Below, in pieces: positions 34,882-44,575 of a stretch of DNA of 64,000 bases (position 1 is the first letter of the stretch; the number at the start of each line of letters is the position of its first letter). The position numbers were made by a program, and so were the translations under genes. The notes below the pieces were generated by a model, which was given only the letters and a program-made list of their open reading frames with translations, was not told the origin of the DNA and made no database searches. The stretch spans positions 744,001-808,000 of the forward strand of contig CP071306.1 of NCBI GenBank assembly GCA_027563145.1, read 5' to 3'. The DNA comes from Halocatena halophila (GTDB lineage: Archaea; Halobacteriota; Halobacteria; Halobacteriales; Haloarculaceae).

Positions 34882-35845
34882 TCCGCTTGCCCGTAGCGTC
34901 GCTCTCGACGATCGCATCGATTACGCGCATATTTCGAACAGCTTCGTTGCCGTCAGTCTCTGGTGAAACACCCTCCTCGATCGCCTCGGCAAACGCCGCA
35001 ATTTCTCGGGCGTACTGATCGACCGGCTCGAACCGCTCGCTCTCGTGTTCACCATCGATGACATACTCAATTGACACCGACGCATCGGAATCGACATCGA
35101 AGGCGGTCTCCGTTCTGATCCAGCCGTTTTCGGCGTCGATCCGGTAGTACTGTTCCATCTGTGAGTCGAATCCCGACTCCACCGTCGCCGTCGTGCCGTC
35201 GTCGTAGGCCAACACCGCCGTCATTTCGGTGTCGACGCCTGCATCCCTCGAATCAGAGCGCCAGCCGCTGACCGAGGTTGGCTCACCCATGAACGTTCTG
35301 GCAGCGTTAATCGGATAACAGCCCACGTCCATCAGCGATCCGCCAGCAAGCTCCGGTGAGAGCCGGATGTCGTCCGGTCGATCACGGAGGGGGAATTTGA
35401 ACGCAGATTTGAACGACGTGAGTCGATCCAATCTGCTATCGATGAGTTCGCTGATCCGCTTCGTTCGAGGATGATACCGATACATGAACCCTTCCATCAG
35501 CACCACCCCCCGTTCGTTGCAGTACTCGACGAGTTCGCGTGCGGTCTGGGCGTCCTCGGCGAGGGGTTTCTCACACAGGACGTGCAATCCAGCATCCGCC
35601 GCCCGGCGAACCCACTCGGCATGCAACGCGTTCGGGAGCGGAATGTACACCGCATCCAGTGTATCGTCACTCACCAGGGCGTCGTAGCTGCCGTGGACCT
35701 GTGGAACGCCAAACTGGTCGGCAAGCGCACGTGCATCCGCCGCCGACCGCGAGCCAATCGCACCGATCGAATGGTCCGTTGACTGAATCGCCGGCAACAC
35801 AGATTTTCGTCCAATCTTTGCCGTGCTGAGTACACCAATCTTCAT
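34871..35845 (-). CDS. Gfo/Idh/MocA family oxidoreductase
   Basis: 324 residues. N-terminal Rossmann fold (MKIGVLSTAKIGRKSVLPAI) and the conserved LCEKPLAED near residue 94, with PLPNALHAEW preceding it. The C-terminal alpha/beta domain closes the active site. The family oxidises sugars or inositols with NAD(P). No sugar cluster surrounds it, so no substrate can be proposed. The overlap with the aminotransferase is convergent. Confidence 0.9.
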   Translation of the reverse strand: MKIGVLSTAKIGRKSVLPAIQSTDHSIGAIGSRSAADARALADQFGVPQVHGSYDALVSDDTLDAVYIPLPNALHAEWVRRAADAGLHVLCEKPLAEDAQTARELVEYCNERGVVLMEGFMYRYHPRTKRISELIDSRLDRLTSFKSAFKFPLRDRPDDIRLSPELAGGSLMDVGCYPINAARTFMGEPTSVSGWRSDSRDAGVDTEMTAVLAYDDGTTATVESGFDSQMEQYYRIDAENGWIRTETAFDVDSDASVSIEYVIDGEHESERFEPVDQYAREIAAFAEAIEEGVSPETDGNEAVRNMRVIDAIVESDATGKRITL

Positions 35846-35892
35846 GTGAGTGTCCAGTTGATGGACGGCGAAAAACCCACTGAGAACAGTTT

Positions 35893-36702
35893 TTACTCGT
35901 CGTTTGACTGGAGTCTGGTGGTGGTCTCGATCAGTGGATGATGGGCGTAATCGACGACCGTGATGTCGTCGATACTCTCGAGTTCGTCTTTCCGTGCCGT
36001 CTCTGCCATGCCGAGTTCGACCGGCTCTTTGAGCTCGATCACGTAGGCATCCATCGATTCGACGCCGACTCGTTGGGCCGCTTTAACGCGGTGATGACCG
36101 TCCGCGAGCAACAACCGGCGGCTACCGTTGTCGATCACAACCAGTGGCTCGGCGAGCCCGTTTTCGAGCTCGTAGATCCGTCCTTCGAGTTCGTCGGTGT
36201 ACACCTTCCCCTGTGTCGGAATCAGCGTGTCGAGATCGACCGTTCGGCGGACCTGTTGCATGTCGACGCCGTGGATGGTTTTCAGCGTCTGCACCAGCTT
36301 GTTCACTTTTCCCGGAGTTGCCCGTTCGATCTGACTCCGAACGACATCGGCATTCGAGATAATTCCGACGAGATGACCGGCATCGTCGACAACTGGTAGT
36401 TTCTGGATACCCGATCGGAGAATCACCCGGCCTGCATCGGTGATATCCATCTCCGGATGAGCGACGATCAAATCCTCGTTCATCACCGTGAAAATCGGAT
36501 CGTCGTCATCAGCGAGCAAGAGATCGCGGGCCGTGATTATTCCCTGCACGTACCGACCGTTACAGACAGGAAAGCCGCTATGTCCTTCATTTTCGGCGAT
36601 GCGGCGGGCAACATCCGCGACAAGTTCGTCCGGGCTCACCGTCGCTACCTCCCGGGTCATGTAATCTTTGACTCGCGGCTTCTGGCCCTCGGTATCGTCC
36701 AT
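35893..36702 (-). CDS. CBS-pair protein with a ParB-like domain
   Basis: 269 residues. Two CBS motifs occupy about residues 10-62 and 75-130 and probably bind an adenine nucleotide or S-adenosylmethionine. The following 120 residues resemble the ParB/sulfiredoxin fold, with IPTQGKVYTDELEGRIYEL and LLLADGHHRVKAAQRVG. This pairing is common in haloarchaea and its role is unknown. It has its own start 46 bases from the RCK-DHH gene, on the same strand. Confidence 0.85.
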   Translation of the reverse strand: MDDTEGQKPRVKDYMTREVATVSPDELVADVARRIAENEGHSGFPVCNGRYVQGIITARDLLLADDDDPIFTVMNEDLIVAHPEMDITDAGRVILRSGIQKLPVVDDAGHLVGIISNADVVRSQIERATPGKVNKLVQTLKTIHGVDMQQVRRTVDLDTLIPTQGKVYTDELEGRIYELENGLAEPLVVIDNGSRRLLLADGHHRVKAAQRVGVESMDAYVIELKEPVELGMAETARKDELESIDDITVVDYAHHPLIETTTRLQSNDE

Positions 36703-36747
36703 TAAATTCTGCTATGGAGCAACTGGGTAAATGGTTCACGGTCGTCA

Positions 36748-38217
36748 CTACCAGTAGACGCTGTCGGTGATACCGCTGTCGCGCTGCCAGGCCGGCCGTT
36801 CCCGAATCGTTTCGAAAAATCGTTCGTCGATGACGGTCTGAACGGTCTCGATGAGGACATCCTCTTCGTCGTCGCCATCGTCCTCAATCAGTCCAAGAAA
36901 TCCGAGCGGAATCTGTGCGCCGGCCATATCGGCGTGTCCGCCGGCATCGCCGATCTGATCGAACGCGTTCCGAAGCGTTTCACCAACATCCAGTGGCGTC
37001 GACCGGGTGCGAGCAGAGGCATAGATCACGCCCTCTCTGATGCCATACACCATAGTGGTCGTGACATCCTCGATATCGAGCAGTCGATCCGACGCCTGGG
37101 CAATCGCATCTCGTTCACGAAATCGACCGACACAGCTCGTCAACACCGATCCTTCGACCGTCCGATTCCGAATCGCTCGGCCGATCGTCGAGAACGTCTC
37201 TGCTGTCATCCTTGGCGATTCGACCTGCGCTAACACCTCCATATCAGCGTACGGAATGAGATACGCCGCCGCCTCGAAATCATCCACTGCGATTTCGCGG
37301 CTGAACTGCTTCGTGTCGACCCAGATGCCAAACAACAGCCCCGTCGTGATGGACGTTGGCGGAACGATATCAAGCCGCTGGAAGTAATCGACGAGCAGGG
37401 TACTGGTTGCACCAACATCACTCCGAAGGTCGACAAAGCGCGCCTCAACGGGCTTTCGTGGCGGATGATGATCGACGACGATGTCGATGGGCGTCTCTTT
37501 TTCTAGCTGATCGTTGACGCCGGGACGAGCGTGATCGACGAGCGCAATCGCGTCATAGTCATCAATGTCGAACGATTCGTCGTCGAAATGCAGCAACTCG
37601 TACTCGAGGAGGTTAACGAGCGCGCGGTTTTCCTGATGGGTGATGTCCCCTGCATAACAGGCATCCGCCGGGCAGTTGACCCGATCGGCGAGCTCGACGA
37701 GCGCGAGCGCGCTCGCGATCGCATCAGGATCTGGATTGTCATGCATTACGACGGCCAGTTTTCCGTTAATCTCGCGCAACGCTCGATGGAGCTGTCGCAC
37801 ACGATGGCCCTGTCTGCCTGCAGAAGCAAGCACCTGTTCGGCGATGGCACCGCCGGGATCGATCACCCGATCGGCAACGGATTTGAGCTGTGCGGTGTGG
37901 TCTGTGCTCGGAACGCGTCCGAGATAGGCGACGAGCAGCGCATCCGGAAACGCCGTCCGAGCCGCACGTGCGGCCCGATAATTCGTCGCACCATCGCCGC
38001 TCGCGACGATAACTGATTCTGCCGGCGCTTCAATCACCGTCTCAAGGGTCTCTGCAGAAAACTCTGGAACGTGGACCGTCGGGATGCCATCACCGCGGAG
38101 CGTCTCCGCGTGGGCACCGTCAGTGACGACGACCTGCAGCTCTCCAGGTCGATCGACGAGTGAATCAACCAGCAGCTGCCCGAGTGAGTCACACCCAAGC
38201 ACCAGCCGGGTAACCAT
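36748..38217 (-). CDS. RCK-N / DHH phosphoesterase fusion, intact metal motifs
   Basis: 489 residues. The N-terminus is a Rossmann RCK/TrkA-N domain (TRLVLGCDSLGQLL). The DHH domain follows with VVMHDNPDPDAIASALAL, GDITHQENRALVNLL, AIALVDHARPG and IVVDHHPP, all with intact aspartates and histidines for two Mn2+. The C-terminal DHHA1 part has GDAGGHADMAGAQ. The enzyme may split small phosphoesters such as cyclic dinucleotides, pApA or oligo-RNA, with the RCK part sensing a nucleotide. It is a paralogue of the gene at 62159. Confidence 0.88.
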   Translation of the reverse strand: MVTRLVLGCDSLGQLLVDSLVDRPGELQVVVTDGAHAETLRGDGIPTVHVPEFSAETLETVIEAPAESVIVASGDGATNYRAARAARTAFPDALLVAYLGRVPSTDHTAQLKSVADRVIDPGGAIAEQVLASAGRQGHRVRQLHRALREINGKLAVVMHDNPDPDAIASALALVELADRVNCPADACYAGDITHQENRALVNLLEYELLHFDDESFDIDDYDAIALVDHARPGVNDQLEKETPIDIVVDHHPPRKPVEARFVDLRSDVGATSTLLVDYFQRLDIVPPTSITTGLLFGIWVDTKQFSREIAVDDFEAAAYLIPYADMEVLAQVESPRMTAETFSTIGRAIRNRTVEGSVLTSCVGRFRERDAIAQASDRLLDIEDVTTTMVYGIREGVIYASARTRSTPLDVGETLRNAFDQIGDAGGHADMAGAQIPLGFLGLIEDDGDDEEDVLIETVQTVIDERFFETIRERPAWQRDSGITDSVYW

Positions 38218-38300
38218 ATCACGTATTGTGGTTTGGCCCGGTAAATACTTCCTCTTTCGAGAGCTGTCGGAGAAATCGAGAAAAGCAGATCCGAGAGCGC

Positions 38301-39797
38301 CTAAAAGAGTGCGTTCGACGCCAGTTGCGCCGGATCAGTGAACAACGCAAGTCCTGGGAGCAACAGCACCGTCACAACTGCGGCAACGACAACTGCTGCA
38401 TAGAGTCCGGTCGGATACTCCTCGATCGTGCGTCCCGGAACCGGATCTTCGATCCACATCGCCTTGATGACGCGCGCGTAGATGTACACCGACAGCGCGC
38501 TGTTGACGATGAGTGCTGCGGCGAGCAGATACGAAGAAGAAAGGACCGTCCCGAGCAGCAGGAAGTATTTCGAGACGAAGCCGCCACCAAACGGCAAGCC
38601 CGCAAGGCTGACCAGAAACAGCGACATCGCCGTGCAGGCAACAGGAGCCTCTTTGGCGAGCCCATTGAAATCCTCAAACCGACGACCGATTCCCCACTGT
38701 TCTGCCAGTGCAATGAAGAGGAACGCACCCGTGTTCATAAAGCCATAGACGAGCAGGTGCAACATTCCCGCTCCAACGAGCAGTCTGTCCGCTGCGCCGG
38801 TAAGCGCGCCGAGGGCGATCAGCGCATAGCCCGCGTGCGCGATCGATGAGTACGCGAGCATCCGTTTGACCTCCTCCTGGGTGGCAGCGGCGAACGTTCC
38901 GAGCGTCATGGTGATGAGTGCAAGCACTTCGAATGCGAGCACCCAGTCGACCCCCGCGACTGCCGACGTTGGAAACGCCGTCAGGAACACGCGGAACGCC
39001 AGCACGAAGCCGGCTGCCTTCGACGCCGAGGAGAGAAAGCCAGCGATCGGTGCTGGTGCGCCCTCGTAGGCCTCGGGAGCCCAGAAATGAAACGGCACGG
39101 AGGCCGTTTTGAATGCCACGCCACCGAGAATCATCACGATGCCGATGCCGAGCACGCCCGTCAGACTGCCATCGATACCAGCATCGAGAACGGTTGCGAT
39201 CTCCGTGAGCTTGAGCGTCCCCGTTACGGCATAGACCAGACTGATACCATAGAGGAACACGGCCGAGGAGAGACCGCCAATGAGGAGATATTTCAGCGAG
39301 CCTTCTGCACTACCACGGTTATCCTTGAGATACGCGACGAGTGCATACGATGGCAGCGAGGCGAGCTCGAGACTCACAAACGCTGTCACCAGACTGTTTG
39401 CGCTCGCCAGCAACGTCATCCCAGTCGCCGCAAGAACCACCAGCGCGTAGTACTCGCCCTGGTTTGGCCGTTCGGCTATGTAATCGTGACTCGCCAGCGC
39501 GACGAGTGCCGTCACGCTGGTGAAGATGACGGTGAAAAACAGGCTCATTCCATCCACAATGAGCTGGCCATCGAACAGCGTTGCCGCTTCGGGCGATAAG
39601 AACAGCTGTGCGCCAGCAACGAGCAACGACGCGAGTGAGCCGGCGATCGTGACCGTCGCCAGCAGCGTGTTCGACTGCTCGTTCGGCCAGATCGTATCGA
39701 CGAGCAACACCAACAGCGCGGTCACGCCGAGCAACAGTGCCGGGACGAGCGGCTGATAGCCACCAAGTCCAAGCGCAGCTGAAACGGGGTCGGTCAT
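38301..39797 (-). CDS. nuoN: NADH-quinone oxidoreductase-like subunit N
   Basis: 498 residues with about 14 helices. It is one of three antiporter-like proton-pumping subunits of complex I. Conserved core KTASVPFHFWAPEAYEGAP near residue 221 carries the key helix-7/8 residues. It is the last gene of the operon and overlaps nuoM by four bases. In haloarchaea the complex lacks the NADH-binding subunits and takes electrons from another donor. Confidence 0.95.
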   Translation of the reverse strand: MTDPVSAALGLGGYQPLVPALLLGVTALLVLLVDTIWPNEQSNTLLATVTIAGSLASLLVAGAQLFLSPEAATLFDGQLIVDGMSLFFTVIFTSVTALVALASHDYIAERPNQGEYYALVVLAATGMTLLASANSLVTAFVSLELASLPSYALVAYLKDNRGSAEGSLKYLLIGGLSSAVFLYGISLVYAVTGTLKLTEIATVLDAGIDGSLTGVLGIGIVMILGGVAFKTASVPFHFWAPEAYEGAPAPIAGFLSSASKAAGFVLAFRVFLTAFPTSAVAGVDWVLAFEVLALITMTLGTFAAATQEEVKRMLAYSSIAHAGYALIALGALTGAADRLLVGAGMLHLLVYGFMNTGAFLFIALAEQWGIGRRFEDFNGLAKEAPVACTAMSLFLVSLAGLPFGGGFVSKYFLLLGTVLSSSYLLAAALIVNSALSVYIYARVIKAMWIEDPVPGRTIEEYPTGLYAAVVVAAVVTVLLLPGLALFTDPAQLASNALF

Positions 39798-41380
39798 CGG
39801 ACGACACCTCCAATCGTGGAAACCACATCACGCAGCTCCATCGATCCCATGGCCGCGTGCTGGGTGTGTGTCAGTTCAGTCATCGGTGTGACGGCATCCT
39901 GGATCATGCCGAAGATCAGCTCCGGTGCGGAGCCAAGCGCGATGATGAGGACGATCAACACGACAAGCGGCGCGATGTCGTGTGGTTGTGCGCGTGTGAT
40001 TTCGTAATCGGTCGCCACGCGGAACGAACCGAACAGCGTCCGCTGCATCGCGAACAGATAGTAGCCGGCGACGATGACGATGCCAAACATCGCGATCGCC
40101 GTCAGCAACTGTGCGTGTGGGAACGTGGCCGAAAAGCCACCGCTGAACACCATAAACTCGGCGACGAACCCGGACATGAGCGGGAGGCCCATGTAGGCGA
40201 ACGAACCGGCGACCATCGCACCGGCCGTGATCGGCATCCGGTCTGCCAGGCCGCTCATGTCGCCAACCATCCGCGTGTGCGTCGTGTTATAGATGACGCC
40301 AACACAGAGGAACAACAGCCCGGAGATCAGTCCGTGGCTGATCATCTGGAACGTTGCGCCACCGAGCCCGTACAGATTGAACGCCACGAGCCCAAGAATG
40401 ACATAGCCCATCGAGGAAACCGACGAGTACGCGACGATCCGTTTGAGATCCTGCTGTGCAAGCGCGAGCAGCGCCCCATAAATCACCGACACGACCGCAA
40501 TCGCGACCAGCACGAGTGCGAAGTCGGCGGCCACCTCCGGGAGGAGCGTAAAGTTGAATCGTAGCAGGGCGTACGTACCCATCTTCAAGAGCACGCCAGC
40601 CAGAATCACCGACACCGGCGTTGGCGCTTCAACGTGGGCGTCTGGCAGCCAGGTGTGAACCGGAACGACCGGCACCTTCACTGCAAAGCCGGCGAACATG
40701 GCGAAAAAGGCGGCCACTTTCACCTGCTGTGGCGAAAGCCCCCCAACCGAGGAGACCGACCCCGTTGCAAGCTGCTGGGCGAGTTCGGGCAGCCCGAGCG
40801 ACGTGACGCCCGCACCCATCACGAGCAGGAAAAAGCCGACGAACATCACCAGCGAGGCGACGTTCGTGTAGACGAAGAACTTGATCGCGGCATACTTTCT
40901 GCGTGGACCGCCCCAGACGCCGATGAGGAAGTACATCGGCACGAGCACGGCCTCCCAGAAGATGAACCAGACGAAAAAGTCCAGTGCACCGAACACGCCG
41001 ATAAGGCTGCCCTCAAGCAGCAACATTAGCCCGTAGAACTGGGATTTGCGCTCGTTGATCGGGGTCCATGCGCTCAAGATGGCGAGACTCGTGAGGATCG
41101 TCGAGAGCACAATCAACGGCATGCTGATGCCGTCGAGGCCGACGTGCCACGACAGATCGTACGGCCCAAGCGAGAGCCAGTGAGCATTCGTCTCAAACGC
41201 CAGCTTTCCTCCTTCGAGCAGGGCGTTACCGGCACCATCGAACGCCGAGAACATGTACAGACTGACCGCGATTGCCACGACGCTGATACCGAACGAGAGC
41301 CGCGGAGCGTATCGGTCGGGCAACAAGAAGACACCGACCGCACCCAGCAGACAGACTGCGATGAGCAGTTCGATCAGCAT
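39794..41380 (-). CDS. nuoM: NADH-quinone oxidoreductase-like subunit M
   Basis: 528 residues with about 14 helices. Antiporter-like subunit with the standard VKVPVVPVHTWLPDAHVEAPT near residue 238 and WEAVLVPMYFLIGVWGG near 135 (conserved Glu). It follows nuoL directly and overlaps nuoN by four bases, indicating coupled translation. It acts in the membrane arm of complex I as a proton channel. Confidence 0.96.
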   Translation of the reverse strand: MLIELLIAVCLLGAVGVFLLPDRYAPRLSFGISVVAIAVSLYMFSAFDGAGNALLEGGKLAFETNAHWLSLGPYDLSWHVGLDGISMPLIVLSTILTSLAILSAWTPINERKSQFYGLMLLLEGSLIGVFGALDFFVWFIFWEAVLVPMYFLIGVWGGPRRKYAAIKFFVYTNVASLVMFVGFFLLVMGAGVTSLGLPELAQQLATGSVSSVGGLSPQQVKVAAFFAMFAGFAVKVPVVPVHTWLPDAHVEAPTPVSVILAGVLLKMGTYALLRFNFTLLPEVAADFALVLVAIAVVSVIYGALLALAQQDLKRIVAYSSVSSMGYVILGLVAFNLYGLGGATFQMISHGLISGLLFLCVGVIYNTTHTRMVGDMSGLADRMPITAGAMVAGSFAYMGLPLMSGFVAEFMVFSGGFSATFPHAQLLTAIAMFGIVIVAGYYLFAMQRTLFGSFRVATDYEITRAQPHDIAPLVVLIVLIIALGSAPELIFGMIQDAVTPMTELTHTQHAAMGSMELRDVVSTIGGVVR

Positions 41381-43411
41381 TCAGAACCACCCCCCGAGCA
41401 GTCCCATCGCTACAAGCAACACGACCAACCCGGCCGTGAGCAACGCCGCGTAGTTCGTCACGACGCCTGTCTGGACCTTTCGGACGCGCTCGCCTGCAAA
41501 CAGCGAGACGCTAGAGACGCCATTGACTGCACCGTCGATGACGCCCTGATCGAACGTGTTCGCTGCGCGTGCCACGTTCGCCGTGAGCCCTTCAGCGAGC
41601 CATACCTGATATTCGTCCTGGTAGTAGTTGTTGAACAGCACCGTCTTGATCGATCCGAGTTTGTCCGTGTGTTCCTCCGGGGACGGCACGTTGTAGAGCA
41701 CGTGCGCCACGGCGACGCCTGCGAGCGCGAGCCCGAGCGAGAGCGCACCGGAGCCGAGCATGAGGCCCGTCGAGCTCTCGACGTGGTGGACGCCGCTCAC
41801 CTCGGTGAGGAGATGGTGATAATGCTCAACGGTCAACAGCTCACCGCCGTGTTCGAACCAGTGGTGGAGATACGTCAGATCCATACCGGTCAGCTTTGCG
41901 AGCGGTGCCATGTTGATGAGCCCGACGACGACTGCGAGCGCACCGAGCACCACCAGCGGCGCTTTCATGTTCCAACCGTACTGGTGTGGACTCTCCGCGA
42001 TATTCGTCCGTGGCTCACCGTGGAAGGTGAGAAACACCATCCGGAACGTGTAGAATCCGGTGAAAAACACCGCGATCAGACCCATGGCGTAGGCAGCCAT
42101 GAACACTGGATCGTTGAGGCCGAGTCGCAGTGCCTCATACAGCACCTCGTCTTTCGACCAGAAGCCACTGAACGGAATGATGCCCGCGAGCGCGAGCGAC
42201 CCGGCGAGGAACGTGTAGTACGTAACCGGGAGTTCGTTTTTGAGACCGCCCATCTTCCACATGTCCTCATCGTGGTGCATCGCGACGATCACTGCACCAG
42301 CCCCAAGGAACAACAGCGCCTTGAACACCGCGTGGGTGGTGAGATGGAAGACACCGGCCACGTAGCCACCCGCACCCAGTGCGAGCATCATATACCCGTA
42401 CTGTGAGATGGTGGAGTAGGCCAGCACCTGTTTGATCTCTCGTTTGACAACGCCCATGGTGGCCGCAAACAGCGCGGTAAATCCACCGACGAAGGCGATA
42501 ATAGCCAACGCCGTTGGACTGAGCGCGTAAAAGCCGTACATCCGTGCGACGAGATAGACACCCGCCGCAACCATCGTCGCCGCGTGAATCAGCGCACTGA
42601 CGGGCGTTGGGCCTTCCATCGCGTCGGGAAGCCACGTGTGAAGTGGGAACTGTGCGGATTTTCCCATCACGCCGCCGAGCACGAGCAGTGCAAGGATGGT
42701 GAACCACGTCTGTGGATCGAAGCCGAACGTGTGGACGTGATCGGCCGACCCAGTGAGTGCGTGTTCTGCAAGTGCCGGGAAGCTTTCTGTGCCTCCGGTT
42801 CCGATAAAGGCTGAGGTCCCAAACGTTGCCAGAATCCCGACGACGCCGATGAGGAAGAAATAATCACCAAATCGGGTGACGATAAACGCCTTTTTCGCCG
42901 CCGACGGTGGTGCATCCTCCCGGAACCAGAAGCCAATCAGCAGATACGAACAGAGCCCGACTAGCTCGAAGAACATGAAGGCCATAAACAGGTTCGAGGC
43001 CATCACGAACGAGAGCATGCTGAAGCTAAAGAGGCTCAGTCCAGCGTAGTAGCGCGGGAGGCCGGTCTCGCCTTCGTCGTTCATATACCCGAGCGAGAAG
43101 ACGAACACCAAAAACGAGATGAGCGTCACGATCAGCAACATCAGCGCCGAGAGCTGATCGATCAGAATCCCGAGCTCGAGTGAGAACGGCTCTGCCACTG
43201 ACACGAGCGTGTGCAGGTGTTCAGTGTGTGGTTCGCCATTGCCCATAACGGCGAAATACGTCCAGACCGCGAGCAACAGCGAGCCGCCGGTCGCCGTGAT
43301 TCCAGCAAGCGCGCCTTTCTTCGGCATATATCGCCCGAAGAACAGGGCGATCACGAACGATACGAACGGTAATGCTGCGATCGCTGGTGCGAATTCCAAT
43401 GGTCCTGCCAT
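41381..43411 (-). CDS. nuoL: NADH-quinone oxidoreductase-like subunit L
   Basis: 676 residues, the longest antiporter-like subunit, with about 16 helices including the lateral C-terminal helix that spans the membrane arm. The core KSAQFPLHTWLPDAMEGPTPVS is near residue 244 and FWSKDEVL near 432. It is 3 bases after nuoK on the minus strand. Confidence 0.96.
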   Translation of the reverse strand: MAGPLEFAPAIAALPFVSFVIALFFGRYMPKKGALAGITATGGSLLLAVWTYFAVMGNGEPHTEHLHTLVSVAEPFSLELGILIDQLSALMLLIVTLISFLVFVFSLGYMNDEGETGLPRYYAGLSLFSFSMLSFVMASNLFMAFMFFELVGLCSYLLIGFWFREDAPPSAAKKAFIVTRFGDYFFLIGVVGILATFGTSAFIGTGGTESFPALAEHALTGSADHVHTFGFDPQTWFTILALLVLGGVMGKSAQFPLHTWLPDAMEGPTPVSALIHAATMVAAGVYLVARMYGFYALSPTALAIIAFVGGFTALFAATMGVVKREIKQVLAYSTISQYGYMMLALGAGGYVAGVFHLTTHAVFKALLFLGAGAVIVAMHHDEDMWKMGGLKNELPVTYYTFLAGSLALAGIIPFSGFWSKDEVLYEALRLGLNDPVFMAAYAMGLIAVFFTGFYTFRMVFLTFHGEPRTNIAESPHQYGWNMKAPLVVLGALAVVVGLINMAPLAKLTGMDLTYLHHWFEHGGELLTVEHYHHLLTEVSGVHHVESSTGLMLGSGALSLGLALAGVAVAHVLYNVPSPEEHTDKLGSIKTVLFNNYYQDEYQVWLAEGLTANVARAANTFDQGVIDGAVNGVSSVSLFAGERVRKVQTGVVTNYAALLTAGLVVLLVAMGLLGGWF

Positions 43412-43414
43412 ATC

Positions 43415-43717
43415 TTACCACCTCATCGTGGTTGCCGTGGTAACGTCCACGTCGTCGAAGTTCCGATAGAGCACCAGAATGATGCCGATGCCAACGGCGA
43501 CCTCGGCCGCGGCCAGTGCCATGGTGAACAGGCTGAACACCTGCCCCGAGAGGTTGCCGTGCTGTGCGGAGAACGCAACGAGATTGATGTTCGCCGCGTT
43601 CAACATGAGCTCAATGCTCATCAAGAAGATCAGTGCGTTCCGACGGGTGAGGATGCCGAACAGGCCGATACAGAACACGGCCGCCGACAACAACAGATAG
43701 TACTTGGCTGCGATCAT
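43415..43717 (-). CDS. nuoK: NADH-quinone oxidoreductase-like subunit K
   Basis: 100 residues with three helices. The conserved glutamate of helix 2 is in LMSIELMLNAANINLVA, and a second lies in AAAEVAVGIGI. These acids take part in proton transfer in the membrane arm. It overlaps nuoJ2 by four bases. Confidence 0.95.
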   Translation of the reverse strand: MIAAKYYLLLSAAVFCIGLFGILTRRNALIFLMSIELMLNAANINLVAFSAQHGNLSGQVFSLFTMALAAAEVAVGIGIILVLYRNFDDVDVTTATTMRW

Positions 43718-44043
43718 CGATCATCACCTCGTCCGCCGTCGGTCCGGACCGAGCCACTCGAGTCGTCGCCTTCTCGGCGCGCAAGCATGACCGCGCCGAC
43801 CAGTGCCGCCACAAGGACGACATCGATGATTTCGAACGCGACGAGGAAATTCGCCGATGGTATCGACGGTTCAAGTGCGAACATTGCCATGCCGATCGAG
43901 CGGAGAACCGAACCATCACCGAATCCCGCGGGCGCGGGGAAGTTCCCCTGCAGGAACACGGCCGCCATCACGGCAAACAGCGCCACGGCAGCCAGTCCCG
44001 GCAACAGGTGCGATCCGAGCTTCAATCGTGGTCGTGTCGTCAT
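43714..44043 (-). CDS. nuoJ2: Complex I subunit J, second part (NuoJ2)
   Basis: 109 residues with three helices. Haloarchaea split NuoJ into two proteins, and this is the C-terminal half. The EIIDVVLVAALVGAVMLARRE segment corresponds to the last helices of bacterial NuoJ. It overlaps nuoJ1 and nuoK by four bases each. Confidence 0.88.
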   Translation of the reverse strand: MTTRPRLKLGSHLLPGLAAVALFAVMAAVFLQGNFPAPAGFGDGSVLRSIGMAMFALEPSIPSANFLVAFEIIDVVLVAALVGAVMLARREGDDSSGSVRTDGGRGDDR

Positions 44044-44312
44044 TGTCCCACCTCGACAGCGGGATCGTCACGGGTGAGCATCACGGCGAACGTGATGAGA
44101 ACCAACACTCCCCCGACGTACACGAGTATCTGCATCGTACCGATGAATGCCGCCTGTGTCATGACGTAGTGTACTGCTACCGAAAGAAGTGCGACTCCGA
44201 GTAGGAGCGCAGAATGCCACACGTCACGAACGAGAACAACCCCCAGGCTACTCCCGATCGTGATTGCGGCAAACAGCACAAACGCCAGTAACTCGTACGG
44301 TGCTCCTGCCAT
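44040..44312 (-). CDS. nuoJ1: Complex I subunit J, first part (NuoJ1)
   Basis: 90 residues with three helices, starting MAGAPYELLAFVLFAAITIG. It is the N-terminal half of NuoJ (LVRDVWHSALLLGVALLSVA ... YVGGVLVLITFAVMLT). It is the first complex I gene here: A, B, CD, H and I, which usually precede it, are absent. The region upstream is non-coding and then leads into an unrelated plus-strand gene. Confidence 0.9.
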   Translation of the reverse strand: MAGAPYELLAFVLFAAITIGSSLGVVLVRDVWHSALLLGVALLSVAVHYVMTQAAFIGTMQILVYVGGVLVLITFAVMLTRDDPAVEVGQ

Positions 44313-44575
44313 TAGTGTCCCTCATGTTGGCTTCCCTTTGAAGATTTCGAGAACGTATTGTGAGCTTTGGCCCCTGAGCCCCCGAGCCATCAGCAAAATC
44401 GGATATGTTCTGGTATCAATTTTTGTTACGGTACGGAGTATTGCACCGATTCGGTCCACTGGACGGGTGATTCAACCACTGCGTCATCACATCGTCCAGG
44501 AGTGCTTGTGAGTGTATGTCACGCATTGGTGACAGATCAAAATGATATTAACCAGCCATTCTATAGATGGTTGTA
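44313..44575. other. Upstream region of the partial nuo operon
   Basis: 263 bases between nuoJ1 and the GT-C-like gene. On the minus strand, 44322-44460 keeps an open frame ending in RGQSSQYVLEIFKGKPT that looks like the C-terminus of some protein but has no clear start or match. Near 44541-44550 the plus strand carries AATGATATTA, a probable TATA region for the next gene. No clear strong promoter for nuoJ1 was seen. Confidence 0.4.

Noticed and set aside
38226..39599. Long plus-strand open frames opposite nuoN
   Set aside because: Antisense to a confidently identified membrane subunit. Translations are Arg/His/Gln-rich without helices or motifs.
41144..42406. A 420-codon open frame on the plus strand opposite nuoL
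   Set aside because: It is antisense to a clear nuoL gene. Its composition (many Arg, His and Gln) is typical of the reverse strand of high-GC coding sequence, and it has no recognisable domain.
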